In this document: one piece after another, positions 1 to 7,496 of the stretch
Position numbering within the stretch: the stretch's first letter is position 1
Layout: every line of letters starts with the position of its first letter
Source: an uncultured Clostridia bacterium
Lineage (GTDB): Bacteria > Bacillota > Clostridia > Oscillospirales > Ruminococcaceae
Direction of reading: 5' to 3'
Length of the DNA: 7,955 bases
NCBI GenBank assembly: GCA_947175655.1
Contig: CAMWNQ010000077.1
Span: 1-7,955, forward strand
The notes under the pieces: model-generated
What the model was told of the DNA's origin: nothing
Database searches by the model: none
What the model saw: only the letters and a program-made list of their open reading frames with translations
Translations under genes and position numbers: made by a program

Positions 1-9
1 CAAAATATA

Positions 10-38
10 TTGACTTAAATATATATTTATGTTATAAT
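10..38 (+). promoter_or_regulatory. Predicted sigma-A type promoter for the AraC-family gene
   Basis: A -35 box TTGACT (10-15) is followed after exactly 17 bases by a -10 box TATAAT (33-38). A TG one base before the -10 box (30-31) makes it an extended -10. Transcription would start near position 45, which leaves an untranslated leader of about 128 nt before the gene at 173. The match to the vegetative consensus is seen directly; activity is inferred. Confidence 0.75.
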
Positions 39-172
39 TATGAAAAATATAATAGTGAAGATTATCAAAGCAGATTATTTTGAAAGCGTAATTTGTAATA
101 TTAGCAATCCGGAAAAAAGCTCGATTTTAATTTCAGGATTCATACCACAGAAAAATAAGTAAGGAAATTTTT

Positions 173-976
173 ATGATTATTAATAATATTGGATTTAATC
201 ATTGTCACGATTCAGATTTTTTTATAGACCGTCCATATGGTAGCAATGATAATCTGTTGCTTCTTCTTAAAACGGATTCCATATTTAATCTTGATGGTAA
301 TGAAATTACAGTCCCTAAGAACTCATTTTTTATCTATAAAAAAGGCAGACCCCAACGTTATAGATGCATACCAAAAAGCACTTTCTGTAATGACTGGATT
401 CATTTTGAATTTGAAAACGGTGAAGAAGAAACCTTTTTCGGTCTAGGATTACAATATGAACAGCCTGTACATATGCAAAATCTTTCTTTTCTCAGCTTCT
501 GTATTAAATCAATATCATATGAATTATACTCCAATAATATAAATAAGCACAGTACAATTTCACATTATATGTTTCTGTTGTTTAACAACGTCAGTGAACA
601 AATGTACAGAAAATTTTCACCTCATCTTAAACCGGACAGCTATTATGAACTTCTTTCAACAATCAGAAACAAAATATATAGTAGTCCTTTTGAAAAAAGA
701 AGTGTTGATTCAACAGCACACGAAGTCAGAATGAGCAAATCTAACTTTCAGCATCTTTATAAAAAATATTTTGGTATAACTTTTATGCAGGATTTAATCA
801 ACAGTCGCATTGAATATTCAAAGATGCTTTTACTTAATACCAATCTTCATATTAATGATATTGCATTGCAGTCAGGGTATAATAATTATGTACACTTCGC
901 AAAGCAGTTCAAAGCTAAAACAGGTGTTACTCCTCTTGAATACAAAATGATTTTTAATAATAATCTTGATATTTAA
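173..976 (+). CDS. AraC/XylS-family transcriptional regulator
   Basis: A 267-residue protein with the usual AraC-family plan: an N-terminal cupin-like sensor region (roughly residues 15-95, with a hydrophobic strand LLLLL and a PKNSFFIYKKG turn) and a C-terminal double helix-turn-helix DNA-binding domain (about 160-262). The first helix-turn-helix is near 178-206. The second is near 227-255 and carries the family signature GYNNYVHFAKQFKAKTGVTP. The start at 173 is supported by TAAGGA at 160-165, 7 bases upstream. No signal peptide or membrane segment is visible, so it should be cytoplasmic. It has its own promoter and is convergent with the trp operon, so shared transcription is not expected. 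Proteins of this type often sense sugars or other small molecules, but the ligand and targets cannot be read from the sequence. A role in trp control is not supported by its position. The family call is firm; the function is unknown. Confidence 0.93.
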   Translation: MIINNIGFNHCHDSDFFIDRPYGSNDNLLLLLKTDSIFNLDGNEITVPKNSFFIYKKGRPQRYRCIPKSTFCNDWIHFEFENGEEETFFGLGLQYEQPVHMQNLSFLSFCIKSISYELYSNNINKHSTISHYMFLLFNNVSEQMYRKFSPHLKPDSYYELLSTIRNKIYSSPFEKRSVDSTAHEVRMSKSNFQHLYKKYFGITFMQDLINSRIEYSKMLLLNTNLHINDIALQSGYNNYVHFAKQFKAKTGVTPLEYKMIFNNNLDI

Positions 977-985
977 GTTAAAAAT

Positions 986-1016
986 AGAGTGTGCAGATTT
1001 TTTATCGGCACACTCT
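986..1016. terminator. Bidirectional intrinsic terminator between the regulator and trpA
   Basis: AGAGTGTGC (986-994) pairs perfectly with GCACACTCT (1008-1016). An inner GAT/ATC helix (996-998 with 1004-1006) continues it past one A-G mismatch around a TTTTT loop. On the minus strand the stem is followed by A and then five T (984-980), which fits a terminator for the trp operon. The trpA stop codon is only 13 bases upstream of the hairpin. On the plus strand it follows the regulator stop codon (974-976) by 9 bases, but the T run is short (about three). It is therefore a better terminator for trp than for the regulator. Confidence 0.82.
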
Positions 1017-1029
1017 TTATGATTATAAA

Positions 1030-1803
1030 TCAGTTTTTCATTGCAGATTTCATTTTTTCTGCATATTCTTTAAGGTATTTTCCAGAATCCTCTTTATGTT
1101 CTTCAATGATTTTCACAATTGCACTTCCTACAATCACACCATCAGCAAGTTTAGAATATTTTTCAGCCTGTTCAGGTGAATTTATACCAAAACCTATTGC
1201 TATCGGATTATCTGTATATTTTCTTACAGATTCTACTATAGATTCCAAATCTGTCTTTATTTCGCTTCTCATACCTGTTACACCCATTGATGAAACAACA
1301 TATACAAAGCCCTGCGATTCTTTTGCAATAAGCTTTATTCTGTCCTCGGAAGTCGGAGCAATAAGAGAAATTATATCTACATCATATTTTTCAGCAGATT
1401 CTTTTATTTCAGCTTTTTCTTCAAATGGCAAATCAGGTATAATAATACCATCTATGCCTGATTCATTGCACTTTTTAAAAAATTCCTCTGTTCCATACTT
1501 GAAAACAGTATTAATATATGTAAGAAATACAAGTGGTATTTCCGTATTTTTTCTGACGTTTTCCACAAGCTCAAATAAATGACTGATTCTTGTACCTCCA
1601 GAAAGTGAGCGTATATTAGCACTCTGTATAACAGGTCCTTCAGCTATCGGGTCTGAAAACGGAATACCTATTTCTATTAAATCAGCTCCGCCTTCAATGA
1701 GTTTATATATAAATTCTTCTGTTTTTTCTATTGATGGGTCACCTGCTGTTAAAAATCCGATGAAGGCTTTTTTATTTTCAAAAGCATTTTTAATTCTACT
1801 CAT
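1030..1803 (-). CDS. trpA: Tryptophan synthase alpha subunit
   Basis: A 257-residue (beta/alpha)8-barrel enzyme that cleaves indole-3-glycerol phosphate to indole and glyceraldehyde 3-phosphate, passing the indole to TrpB in the alpha2-beta2 complex. Seen in order: FLTAGDP (17-23), the catalytic segment LIEIGIPFSDPIAEGP (42-57), PDLPFEE (123-129), the mobile loop SSMGVTGMRSEI (171-182), and phosphate-binding GFGI (204-207) and DGVIVGSA (221-228). Glu44 corresponds to the catalytic Glu49 of the Salmonella enzyme. The second catalytic acid, Asp60 there, is Glu55 here. The length is normal for the family. The ATG start overlaps the end of trpB by 8 bases (ATGAGTAG). AGAGGAG (1819-1813) sits 9 bases upstream, so translation is probably coupled to trpB. 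This is the last gene of the operon. Confidence 0.97.
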   Translation of the reverse strand: MSRIKNAFENKKAFIGFLTAGDPSIEKTEEFIYKLIEGGADLIEIGIPFSDPIAEGPVIQSANIRSLSGGTRISHLFELVENVRKNTEIPLVFLTYINTVFKYGTEEFFKKCNESGIDGIIIPDLPFEEKAEIKESAEKYDVDIISLIAPTSEDRIKLIAKESQGFVYVVSSMGVTGMRSEIKTDLESIVESVRKYTDNPIAIGFGINSPEQAEKYSKLADGVIVGSAIVKIIEEHKEDSGKYLKEYAEKMKSAMKN

Positions 1804-2989
1804 TTATATCAACTCCTCTGTATTTTGCAATTGCTGAAACGTCTTTATCTCCACGTCCAGAAAGACATATTATAATTATATCATCTTTGCTGTAATTTTT
1901 AGCTGTTTTCATAACATGTGCAACAGCGTGTGCGGATTCTATTGCACAGATAATACCTTCTGTCTTAGCAATATATTCAAAAGCTTCAACAGCCTCATCA
2001 TCAGTTATAGGAACATATTCAGCTCTTCCTGAATCTCTTAAATAAGCGTGTTCAGGACCTACTCCAGGATAATCAAGACCCGCTGATATTGAATAAACAG
2101 GTGCAATCTGTCCGTCATCGTCCTGACAGAAATATGATTTCATACCATGAAAGATACCAAGTTTGCCAGTAGCCATTGTTGCAGCCGTTTCAAAAGTATC
2201 AACGCCTTTTCCTCCGGCTTCACAGCCTATAAGCTTTACTTCCTTATCATTTATAAAATTATAGAACATTCCCATTGCATTGCTTCCACCTCCGACACAG
2301 GCAACTACTGCTAAAGGAAGTCTACCTTCTTTTTCAAGAATCTGTTCCCTTGCCTCTTTACTTATAACACTTTGGAAATCCCTTACTATCATTGGGAATG
2401 GATGAGGTCCCATTACTGAACCAAGTACATAATGTGTATCGTGTACTCTTGATACCCATTCACGCATAGTTTCATTTACGGCATCTTTAAGAGTCTGCGT
2501 TCCGCTTGTTACTGCATGAACTTTTGCTCCAAGGAGTTCCATTCTGTAAACATTAAGCTTTTGTCTTTCTGTATCTTCTCTGCCCATAAATATTTCACAT
2601 TCAAGCCCAAGAAGTGCAGCGGCTGTTGCAGTTGCAACTCCGTGCTGACCAGCTCCGGTTTCAGCAATTACTCTTGTTTTTCCCATTTTCTTTGCCATAA
2701 GAACCTGTCCAAGTACATTATTTATTTTATGTGAACCTGTATGATTCAAATCCTCTCTTTTGATGTAAATTTTTGCACCACCAAGATCTTTGGTCATCTT
2801 TTCTGCATAATACAAAAGAGATGGTCTTCCTGCATATTCTTTTAAAAGAGATTCAAGTTCATCATTAAATTCTTTATCATTTTTATAGAATTCATAACAT
2901 TCTTCAAGATGATGTATTTCATTCATTAAGGTTTCTGGTACATATTGTCCACCGTGTATACCATATCTTCCATTATTCAAATCAGACAT
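1796..2989 (-). CDS. trpB: Tryptophan synthase beta subunit
   Basis: A 397-residue pyridoxal-phosphate enzyme that condenses indole from TrpA with L-serine to give tryptophan. Lys88 in HTGSHKINN (83-91) should form the cofactor Schiff base. AETGAGQHG (109-117) contains the catalytic Glu110. The glycine-rich GGGSNAMG (233-240) binds the cofactor phosphate, and Ser378 in LSGRGDKD (377-384) should contact the pyridine nitrogen. The N-terminus (GRYGIHGGQYVPETLM) is typical of the TrpB1 type that works with TrpA, not the stand-alone TrpB2 type. The ATG shares one base with the trpF stop (TAATG). GGAGG (3003-2999) lies 9 bases upstream, inside the trpF end. The 3' end overlaps trpA by 8 bases. No key residue is missing. 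Confidence 0.98.
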   Translation of the reverse strand: MSDLNNGRYGIHGGQYVPETLMNEIHHLEECYEFYKNDKEFNDELESLLKEYAGRPSLLYYAEKMTKDLGGAKIYIKREDLNHTGSHKINNVLGQVLMAKKMGKTRVIAETGAGQHGVATATAAALLGLECEIFMGREDTERQKLNVYRMELLGAKVHAVTSGTQTLKDAVNETMREWVSRVHDTHYVLGSVMGPHPFPMIVRDFQSVISKEAREQILEKEGRLPLAVVACVGGGSNAMGMFYNFINDKEVKLIGCEAGGKGVDTFETAATMATGKLGIFHGMKSYFCQDDDGQIAPVYSISAGLDYPGVGPEHAYLRDSGRAEYVPITDDEAVEAFEYIAKTEGIICAIESAHAVAHVMKTAKNYSKDDIIIICLSGRGDKDVSAIAKYRGVDINE

Positions 2990-3600
2990 TAAAATATTCC
3001 TCCATTATTTCTTACAGCCTCTACAAGCTGTATCATCTTATTTTTATCTTTTATCCCATCAGTTTCAGCACCACTGCTTACATCTATACAATAAGGATTT
3101 ATTTTAACAGCATCTTTAATATTATTTATATTAATGCCTCCTGCGAGAAACATTTTATTTTTGATGCTTTCTTCTATAAGATTCCAGTCGAATTTTTCTC
3201 CTGTACCGCCCTTGCCATTATCGAGAAGCACAAAATCAGATATATAGTTATCAGCTTTTATTACATCTTCATTGGTTTTTACTGATACTGCCTTTATTAT
3301 CGGAATATCTCCGGTATGTTTTCTGAGTTCTGATATATAAATATTATTTTCATTTCCGTGAAGCTGTATTACATCAATAATTTCTTTTTTGGCAAGCTCA
3401 GATATGAAATGAATATCCGCATTGACAAATACTCCAACGCTTTTTATATTTTTATCAAGCATCTGTTTTAAATTATATGCCTGTTCAGAAGTAACCTGAC
3501 GTTTACTTTTTGCAAATACAAATCCGATATAATCCGGTTTTATTGTATTTGCGTATTCAATATCTTCGGTGCGGAAAAGTCCACATATTTTTATCTTCAT
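2989..3600 (-). CDS. trpF: Phosphoribosylanthranilate isomerase
   Basis: A 203-residue single-domain barrel enzyme that performs the Amadori rearrangement of N-(5-phosphoribosyl)anthranilate to CdRP (the carboxyphenylamino-deoxyribulose phosphate), the substrate of TrpC. The start KIKICGLFR places the catalytic general-base Cys at residue 6. The general-acid Asp is Asp127 in LLDNGKGGTGEKFDW (125-139). Phosphate-binding segments are LAGGI (152-156) and DVSSGAE (173-179). It is not fused to TrpC, unlike the enterobacterial enzyme. The ATG at 3600 is fixed by the family N-terminus, but its ribosome binding site is poor: GAGG ends only 2 bases before the ATG, and AAGGA (3619-3615) is 14 bases away. 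Start depends perhaps on ribosomes finishing trpC, whose stop is 10 bases upstream. It shares one base with trpB. Confidence 0.96.
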   Translation of the reverse strand: MKIKICGLFRTEDIEYANTIKPDYIGFVFAKSKRQVTSEQAYNLKQMLDKNIKSVGVFVNADIHFISELAKKEIIDVIQLHGNENNIYISELRKHTGDIPIIKAVSVKTNEDVIKADNYISDFVLLDNGKGGTGEKFDWNLIEESIKNKMFLAGGININNIKDAVKINPYCIDVSSGAETDGIKDKNKMIQLVEAVRNNGGIF

Positions 3601-3610
3601 AACCTCAATC

Positions 3611-4387
3611 TTATTCCTTAAAGCTTTTTAACAGTTCCGCAGGATTATCACATCTCATAAAAGCTTCACCGATTAATACAGCATCAGCTTTGATGTTTTT
3701 CATACGTTGTATGTCTTCAGGTTGATGCATACCGCTTTCAGCTACAAAAATCTTGTCTTCTGGAATATATTTTCTTAATCTTTCGCTTGTACTTATATCA
3801 ACATCAAAAGTTTTAAGATTACGGTTATTAACCCCGATTATCTCCGCACCACATTCAAGAGCTGTTTCGATTTCATATTCATTGTGAGTTTCAACAAGTG
3901 CTGAAAGTCCCAGACTGTGAGCAATATATAAATATTCCTTAATCTCTTCTTTTGTAAGTATACTACATATGAGAAGTATTGCAGAAGCTCCAAGGGTCTT
4001 AGCCTTATAAATCATATATTTATCTACAGTGAAATCTTTTCTTAAAAGAGGAGTTTTTACTTTCTGATGAATTTCCTGTAAATATGCATTACTGCCCTTG
4101 AAAAAATCCGGTTCAGTGAGAACAGATATTGCATCTGCTCCCATTTTTTCATATTTCTTTGCTATATCCATATAAGGAAAATCTGCTGAAATAATTCCCT
4201 TTGAAGGTGAACCCTTTTTTACTTCGCATATAAAGGACATTCCGGATTTTTCAAGTGCTTTTGTGAATGGAAAACTATTGTTATTTTCCATATCAAGTGC
4301 AATTTTCATAACTTCTTCTAAAGGCATTGATTGTTTTGCGGATTCAAGTCTTTTTTGAGTAGCAAGCTTTATATCATCAAGTATCAT
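3611..4387 (-). CDS. trpC: Indole-3-glycerol-phosphate synthase
   Basis: A 258-residue (beta/alpha)8-barrel enzyme that decarboxylates and closes the ring of CdRP to give indole-3-glycerol phosphate. All the usual active-site residues are visible: Glu55, Lys57 and Ser60 in EVKKGSPSKG (55-64), the catalytic Lys117 in LRKDF (115-119), Glu166 in VETH, Asn187 and Arg189 in GVNNRNL (185-191), and Ser218 in AESG. The length fits the single-function form, with no TrpF domain attached. The start ATG at 4387 is 2 bases after the trpD stop and has GAGAGGA (4400-4394) 6 bases upstream, within the trpD end. This arrangement suggests translational coupling. The N-terminal MILDDI is a common family start. 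Confidence 0.97.
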   Translation of the reverse strand: MILDDIKLATQKRLESAKQSMPLEEVMKIALDMENNNSFPFTKALEKSGMSFICEVKKGSPSKGIISADFPYMDIAKKYEKMGADAISVLTEPDFFKGSNAYLQEIHQKVKTPLLRKDFTVDKYMIYKAKTLGASAILLICSILTKEEIKEYLYIAHSLGLSALVETHNEYEIETALECGAEIIGVNNRNLKTFDVDISTSERLRKYIPEDKIFVAESGMHQPEDIQRMKNIKADAVLIGEAFMRCDNPAELLKSFKE

Positions 4388-4389
4388 AA

Positions 4390-5400
4390 TTAATCCTCTC
4401 TGGTAGCATTTACAAACTGTTTAAGTTTTTCAAAAGCTTTTCCGCTATCAATAGTATCTTCTATAATTTTCTTTGCATCATTTAAATCCGTTTCAGGATG
4501 TACAATATGATATGCAAACATACTATTAAGAACTACAGAATCTCTTCTTGCACTTTTTTCACCTTTGAGTATATTTCTTGTTATCTCTGCATTTTCTTCC
4601 GGATTACCACCTGTAAGGTCTGATTTCTGACATCTGTTAAAACCATACTGTTCAGGTGAGATAACATATTTCTTTATTTTATCACCATCAAATTCGCATA
4701 TTGCAGTTTCATCAGAAAGAGAAATTTCATCAAGACAATCTTTTCCATAAACTACCATACCACGTTTTACATCGATATTATTGAGAACTTTTGCCATAGG
4801 TTCAAGAAGTTCTTCGCTGTAAACGCCTAAAAGCTGATATTCTGGTAATGCTGGATTTGATAAAGGTCCTGCAAGATTAAATACTGTTTTAAATCCAAGT
4901 TCTTTTCTTATAGCTCCGACATGTCTCATAGCTGAATGATACTTCTGTGCAAAAAGAAAACACATACCAGTTTCATCAAGTACTTTACTGCTCTTTTCCG
5001 GAGAAATATCAAGTTTTACTCCAAGAGCTTCAAGGACATCAGCAGCACCACATTTACTGGAAGCTGCTCTGTTACCGTGTTTTGCAACACTTATGCCCGC
5101 AGCACTTAATACAAATGCCGATGTCGTTGAAATATTGAAACTATTTGATTTATCTCCGCCTGTTCCTACTATTTCAAGAACTTCAGATTTATGTACCAGC
5201 TTTTCACAGTATATTCTCATAATATTTGCAAGAGCTGTTGTTTCTTCTATGGTCTCCCCTTTTATTGCAAGAGCAGTTAAAAATGCACTTTTCTGAACAT
5301 CATCTGCCTGACCGCTCATAATTTCATCAAAAATCTTTTCAGCTATATCCTGTTGAAGATTATTGCCATTTACAAGTTCAATTATTCCTTCTTTAATCAT
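4390..5400 (-). CDS. trpD: Anthranilate phosphoribosyltransferase
   Basis: A 336-residue enzyme that transfers phosphoribose from PRPP to anthranilate. The PRPP site is clear: GTGGD (79-83), NIST (89-92), KHGNR (107-111) and SSKCG (114-118). The anthranilate-contacting Arg165 lies in HVGAIRKELG (160-169), followed by FNLAGPLSNP (174-183). The metal-binding Asp224-Glu225 pair is in CLDEISL. The length is normal and there is no fused glutamine-amidotransferase domain, unlike the enteric TrpGD protein, so trpG is separate upstream. The ATG at 5400 follows the trpG stop by 20 bases. GAGG (5412-5409) is 8 bases upstream. This is the largest gap between genes in the operon. Confidence 0.97.
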   Translation of the reverse strand: MIKEGIIELVNGNNLQQDIAEKIFDEIMSGQADDVQKSAFLTALAIKGETIEETTALANIMRIYCEKLVHKSEVLEIVGTGGDKSNSFNISTTSAFVLSAAGISVAKHGNRAASSKCGAADVLEALGVKLDISPEKSSKVLDETGMCFLFAQKYHSAMRHVGAIRKELGFKTVFNLAGPLSNPALPEYQLLGVYSEELLEPMAKVLNNIDVKRGMVVYGKDCLDEISLSDETAICEFDGDKIKKYVISPEQYGFNRCQKSDLTGGNPEENAEITRNILKGEKSARRDSVVLNSMFAYHIVHPETDLNDAKKIIEDTIDSGKAFEKLKQFVNATRED

Positions 5401-5420
5401 ATTAAAAACCTCACATTAGA

Positions 5421-5987
5421 TTAATCTTTCAAAAAGTTCAAAATAAGAGTTCTTCCATCCGGAGTCATTATTGATTCAGGGTGAAACTGCACTCCCCATA
5501 CTTTAAATTCTTTATGTGCAACAGCCATTATTTCTCCGTCAGAAGATGTGGCTGTGACTTCCAGACAATCTGGAAGTTTTTCCTGAACTGCTGAAAGTGA
5601 ATGGTATCTGGCAGCAGGCATCGTGTCTCCAAGACCCGCAAACATATTATGATTCTTGTTTATTGAGATTATTTCTTTTTTACCATGAACAAGTCTCTTT
5701 GCGTGGGAAACAACTCCGCCGAAAGCTTCAACTATTGACTGATGACCCAGACATACTCCGAATATCGGAATTTCTCCGGCAAGTTCCTTTATAATTGCAA
5801 TACAGTTTCCAGCTTCTGCCGGTGTTTTAGGTCCTGGAGATACAACAATATGTGATGGATTAAGCTTTCTTACTTCTTCCGGTGTCATCTCATTGTTTCT
5901 TATAACTTTTATATCTTCATTTATACTTCCTATAAGCTGATAAAGATTATAGGAAAAGCTGTCAAAATTATCAATAAGTAAAATCAC
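5421..5987 (-). CDS. trpG: Anthranilate synthase component II (glutamine amidotransferase)
   Basis: A 188-residue class I glutamine amidotransferase that releases ammonia from glutamine and feeds it to TrpE. The catalytic triad is complete: Cys79 in FGVCLGHQ (76-83), His169 and Glu171 in VQFHPES (166-172). The substrate and oxyanion motif SPGPKTP is at 50-56, and the N-terminus LLIDNFDSFSYN is typical. The start is a GTG that overlaps the trpE stop (GTGA). AAGGAGG (6003-5997) lies 9 bases upstream, so the choice is well supported. PabA of folate synthesis is nearly identical in sequence, and in some Firmicutes one protein serves both pathways. Its place directly after trpE argues for a tryptophan role, but dual use cannot be excluded. 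Confidence 0.96.
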   Translation of the reverse strand: MILLIDNFDSFSYNLYQLIGSINEDIKVIRNNEMTPEEVRKLNPSHIVVSPGPKTPAEAGNCIAIIKELAGEIPIFGVCLGHQSIVEAFGGVVSHAKRLVHGKKEIISINKNHNMFAGLGDTMPAARYHSLSAVQEKLPDCLEVTATSSDGEIMAVAHKEFKVWGVQFHPESIMTPDGRTLILNFLKD

Positions 5988-7477
5988 GCCTCAATTCCTC
6001 CTTCTGCAAGTTTCACTGCATTTACTACAGCTTTAGCTTTATTAATGCATTCCTGGTATTCATTTTCCGGAATACTGTCTGCAACTATTCCTGCACCACT
6101 TCTTATAAAGAGTTTTCCCTGTTTTTTGAATGCAAGTCTTATAGCAATGCATACATCAAGATTTCCAGTGAAGTCAAGATATCCGATAGCTCCGCCATAA
6201 ATACCACGCTTATTATTTTCAAGTTCATTTATAATCTCACAGGCTCTTATTTTAGGAGCACCTGAAAGAGTTCCGGCAGGAAGAATAGAATCAATAGCAT
6301 CAATAACAGTCTTGTTTTCAGATATTTCTCCTCTTACTGATGAACCAATGTGCATTACTTTTGAAAAACGTTGTATTTCCATATAGCTTTCAACCTGCAC
6401 ACTGCCGAATTTACTTATTTTTCCTATATCATTTCTTCCCAAATCCACAAGCATATTATGCTCTGCACGTTCTTTCTCATCAGCAAGTAATTCTTCTTCC
6501 AGACGTTTATCTTCAGTATCATCAATTCCTCTCGGACGAGTTCCGGCAAGCGGATATGTATGAAGTACACCGTCTTCAAGTCTTACAAGAGTTTCAGGGG
6601 AAGAACCAGCAATTTCAACATCATCACTTGCAAAATAGAACATATAAGGAGATGGATTTTCTGTTCTAAGAACTCTGTAAACATCAAAAATGCTTCCTTC
6701 GGCATCAGCATCAAGACGGTTTGAAAGCACTACTTGAAAAATATCACCTTCATATATATACTTCTTTGCTTTGTTTACCATACCACAATATTCTTCTTTC
6801 GTAAAAAGCGAACGTATTTCTGATTTAAGTTTAAGAGGTTTTGATTTTTTTGGCACATTTTTAAGAATAATATTTGATATATTTTTAATTTCTTCGCAAC
6901 CCTTTTTATAATTTTCTTCAATGTTATCAGTTTTTATATTTACTATTATTACTATTTTCTGACGCTGATTATCAAATGCTATAATTTTATCAAAAAGCAT
7001 AAGGTCAACGTCCTTGAAGTTTTCTGTATCATTTGCATCAAGATTTAAAGAAGGTTCACTGTATTTTATATAGTCATAAGAAAAATATCCTACAAGACCT
7101 CCTGTAAATGAAGGATATCCTTCAAGTTTAGGACTTTTATATTCATGAAGTATATTTTCAATATATTTTTTTGGATTTACTTTTTCATATATTTCAGTAT
7201 GTGCTTTATTGTCCTTGATACTGAGACAACCATTTGCACAGGATATTTCAAGTATCGGATTATATCCCAGAAATGTATATCTACCCCATCTTTTAGTATT
7301 GTCAACACTTTCAAGTATAAAACAGTGATGGCTCTCATCTTTCAAACTAGCCATTAACTGTATTGGTGTTTTCATATCCGAATACATTTCAGCTTTTATT
7401 GGAATAACCTTAAAATCTCCCGATTCAGCCGTTTTTTTGACATCTTCAATAGAAGTCATTATAACTGTTTCCTGCAT
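5984..7477 (-). CDS. trpE: Anthranilate synthase component I
   Basis: A 497-residue enzyme that converts chorismate and ammonia (from TrpG) to anthranilate, the first committed step. The N-terminal part carries the tryptophan feedback motif ILES (54-57), and NPSPYMFYF (274-282) adds the second half of that site, so end-product inhibition is expected. The C-terminal chorismate-binding domain shows AGTRPRG (311-317), KERAEHNMLVDLGRND (335-350), His376 in KVMHIGS, PAGTLSGAPK (400-409), GGAIGYLDF (428-436) and PENEYQE (470-476). Glu336, Glu339, Glu473 and Glu476 match the Mg-binding acids of characterised enzymes. The feedback motif and operon position favour TrpE over PabB. The ATG at 7477 has AAAGGGAGG (7494-7486) 8 bases upstream. 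First gene of the operon; it overlaps trpG by 4 bases. Confidence 0.97.
   Translation of the reverse strand: MQETVIMTSIEDVKKTAESGDFKVIPIKAEMYSDMKTPIQLMASLKDESHHCFILESVDNTKRWGRYTFLGYNPILEISCANGCLSIKDNKAHTEIYEKVNPKKYIENILHEYKSPKLEGYPSFTGGLVGYFSYDYIKYSEPSLNLDANDTENFKDVDLMLFDKIIAFDNQRQKIVIIVNIKTDNIEENYKKGCEEIKNISNIILKNVPKKSKPLKLKSEIRSLFTKEEYCGMVNKAKKYIYEGDIFQVVLSNRLDADAEGSIFDVYRVLRTENPSPYMFYFASDDVEIAGSSPETLVRLEDGVLHTYPLAGTRPRGIDDTEDKRLEEELLADEKERAEHNMLVDLGRNDIGKISKFGSVQVESYMEIQRFSKVMHIGSSVRGEISENKTVIDAIDSILPAGTLSGAPKIRACEIINELENNKRGIYGGAIGYLDFTGNLDVCIAIRLAFKKQGKLFIRSGAGIVADSIPENEYQECINKAKAVVNAVKLAEGGIEA
5997..6003 (-). promoter_or_regulatory. Ribosome binding site that fixes the GTG start of trpG
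   Basis: AAGGAGG lies inside the last codons of trpE, 9 bases before the GTG at 5987. It is a strong anti-Shine-Dalgarno match and makes the GTG the clear start, since the LLIDNFDSF family N-terminus follows at once. Because site and start both lie within trpE, translation of the two subunits is likely coupled at near-equal amounts. Confidence 0.8.
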
Positions 7478-7496
7478 AAGAAAAGCCTCCCTTTAA

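Noticed and set aside
989..1582. A long open frame on the plus strand opposite trpA
   Set aside because: It lies wholly antisense to a clear trpA, starts inside the terminator hairpin, has no ribosome binding site, and its serine- and phenylalanine-rich product looks like the complement of trpA codons.
5421..7477. trpE and trpG as pabB and pabA of folate synthesis
   Set aside because: TrpE has the tryptophan feedback motifs ILES and NPSPYM, and both genes sit at the head of a T-box (Trp) controlled operon with all other trp genes. Dual use of TrpG stays possible.
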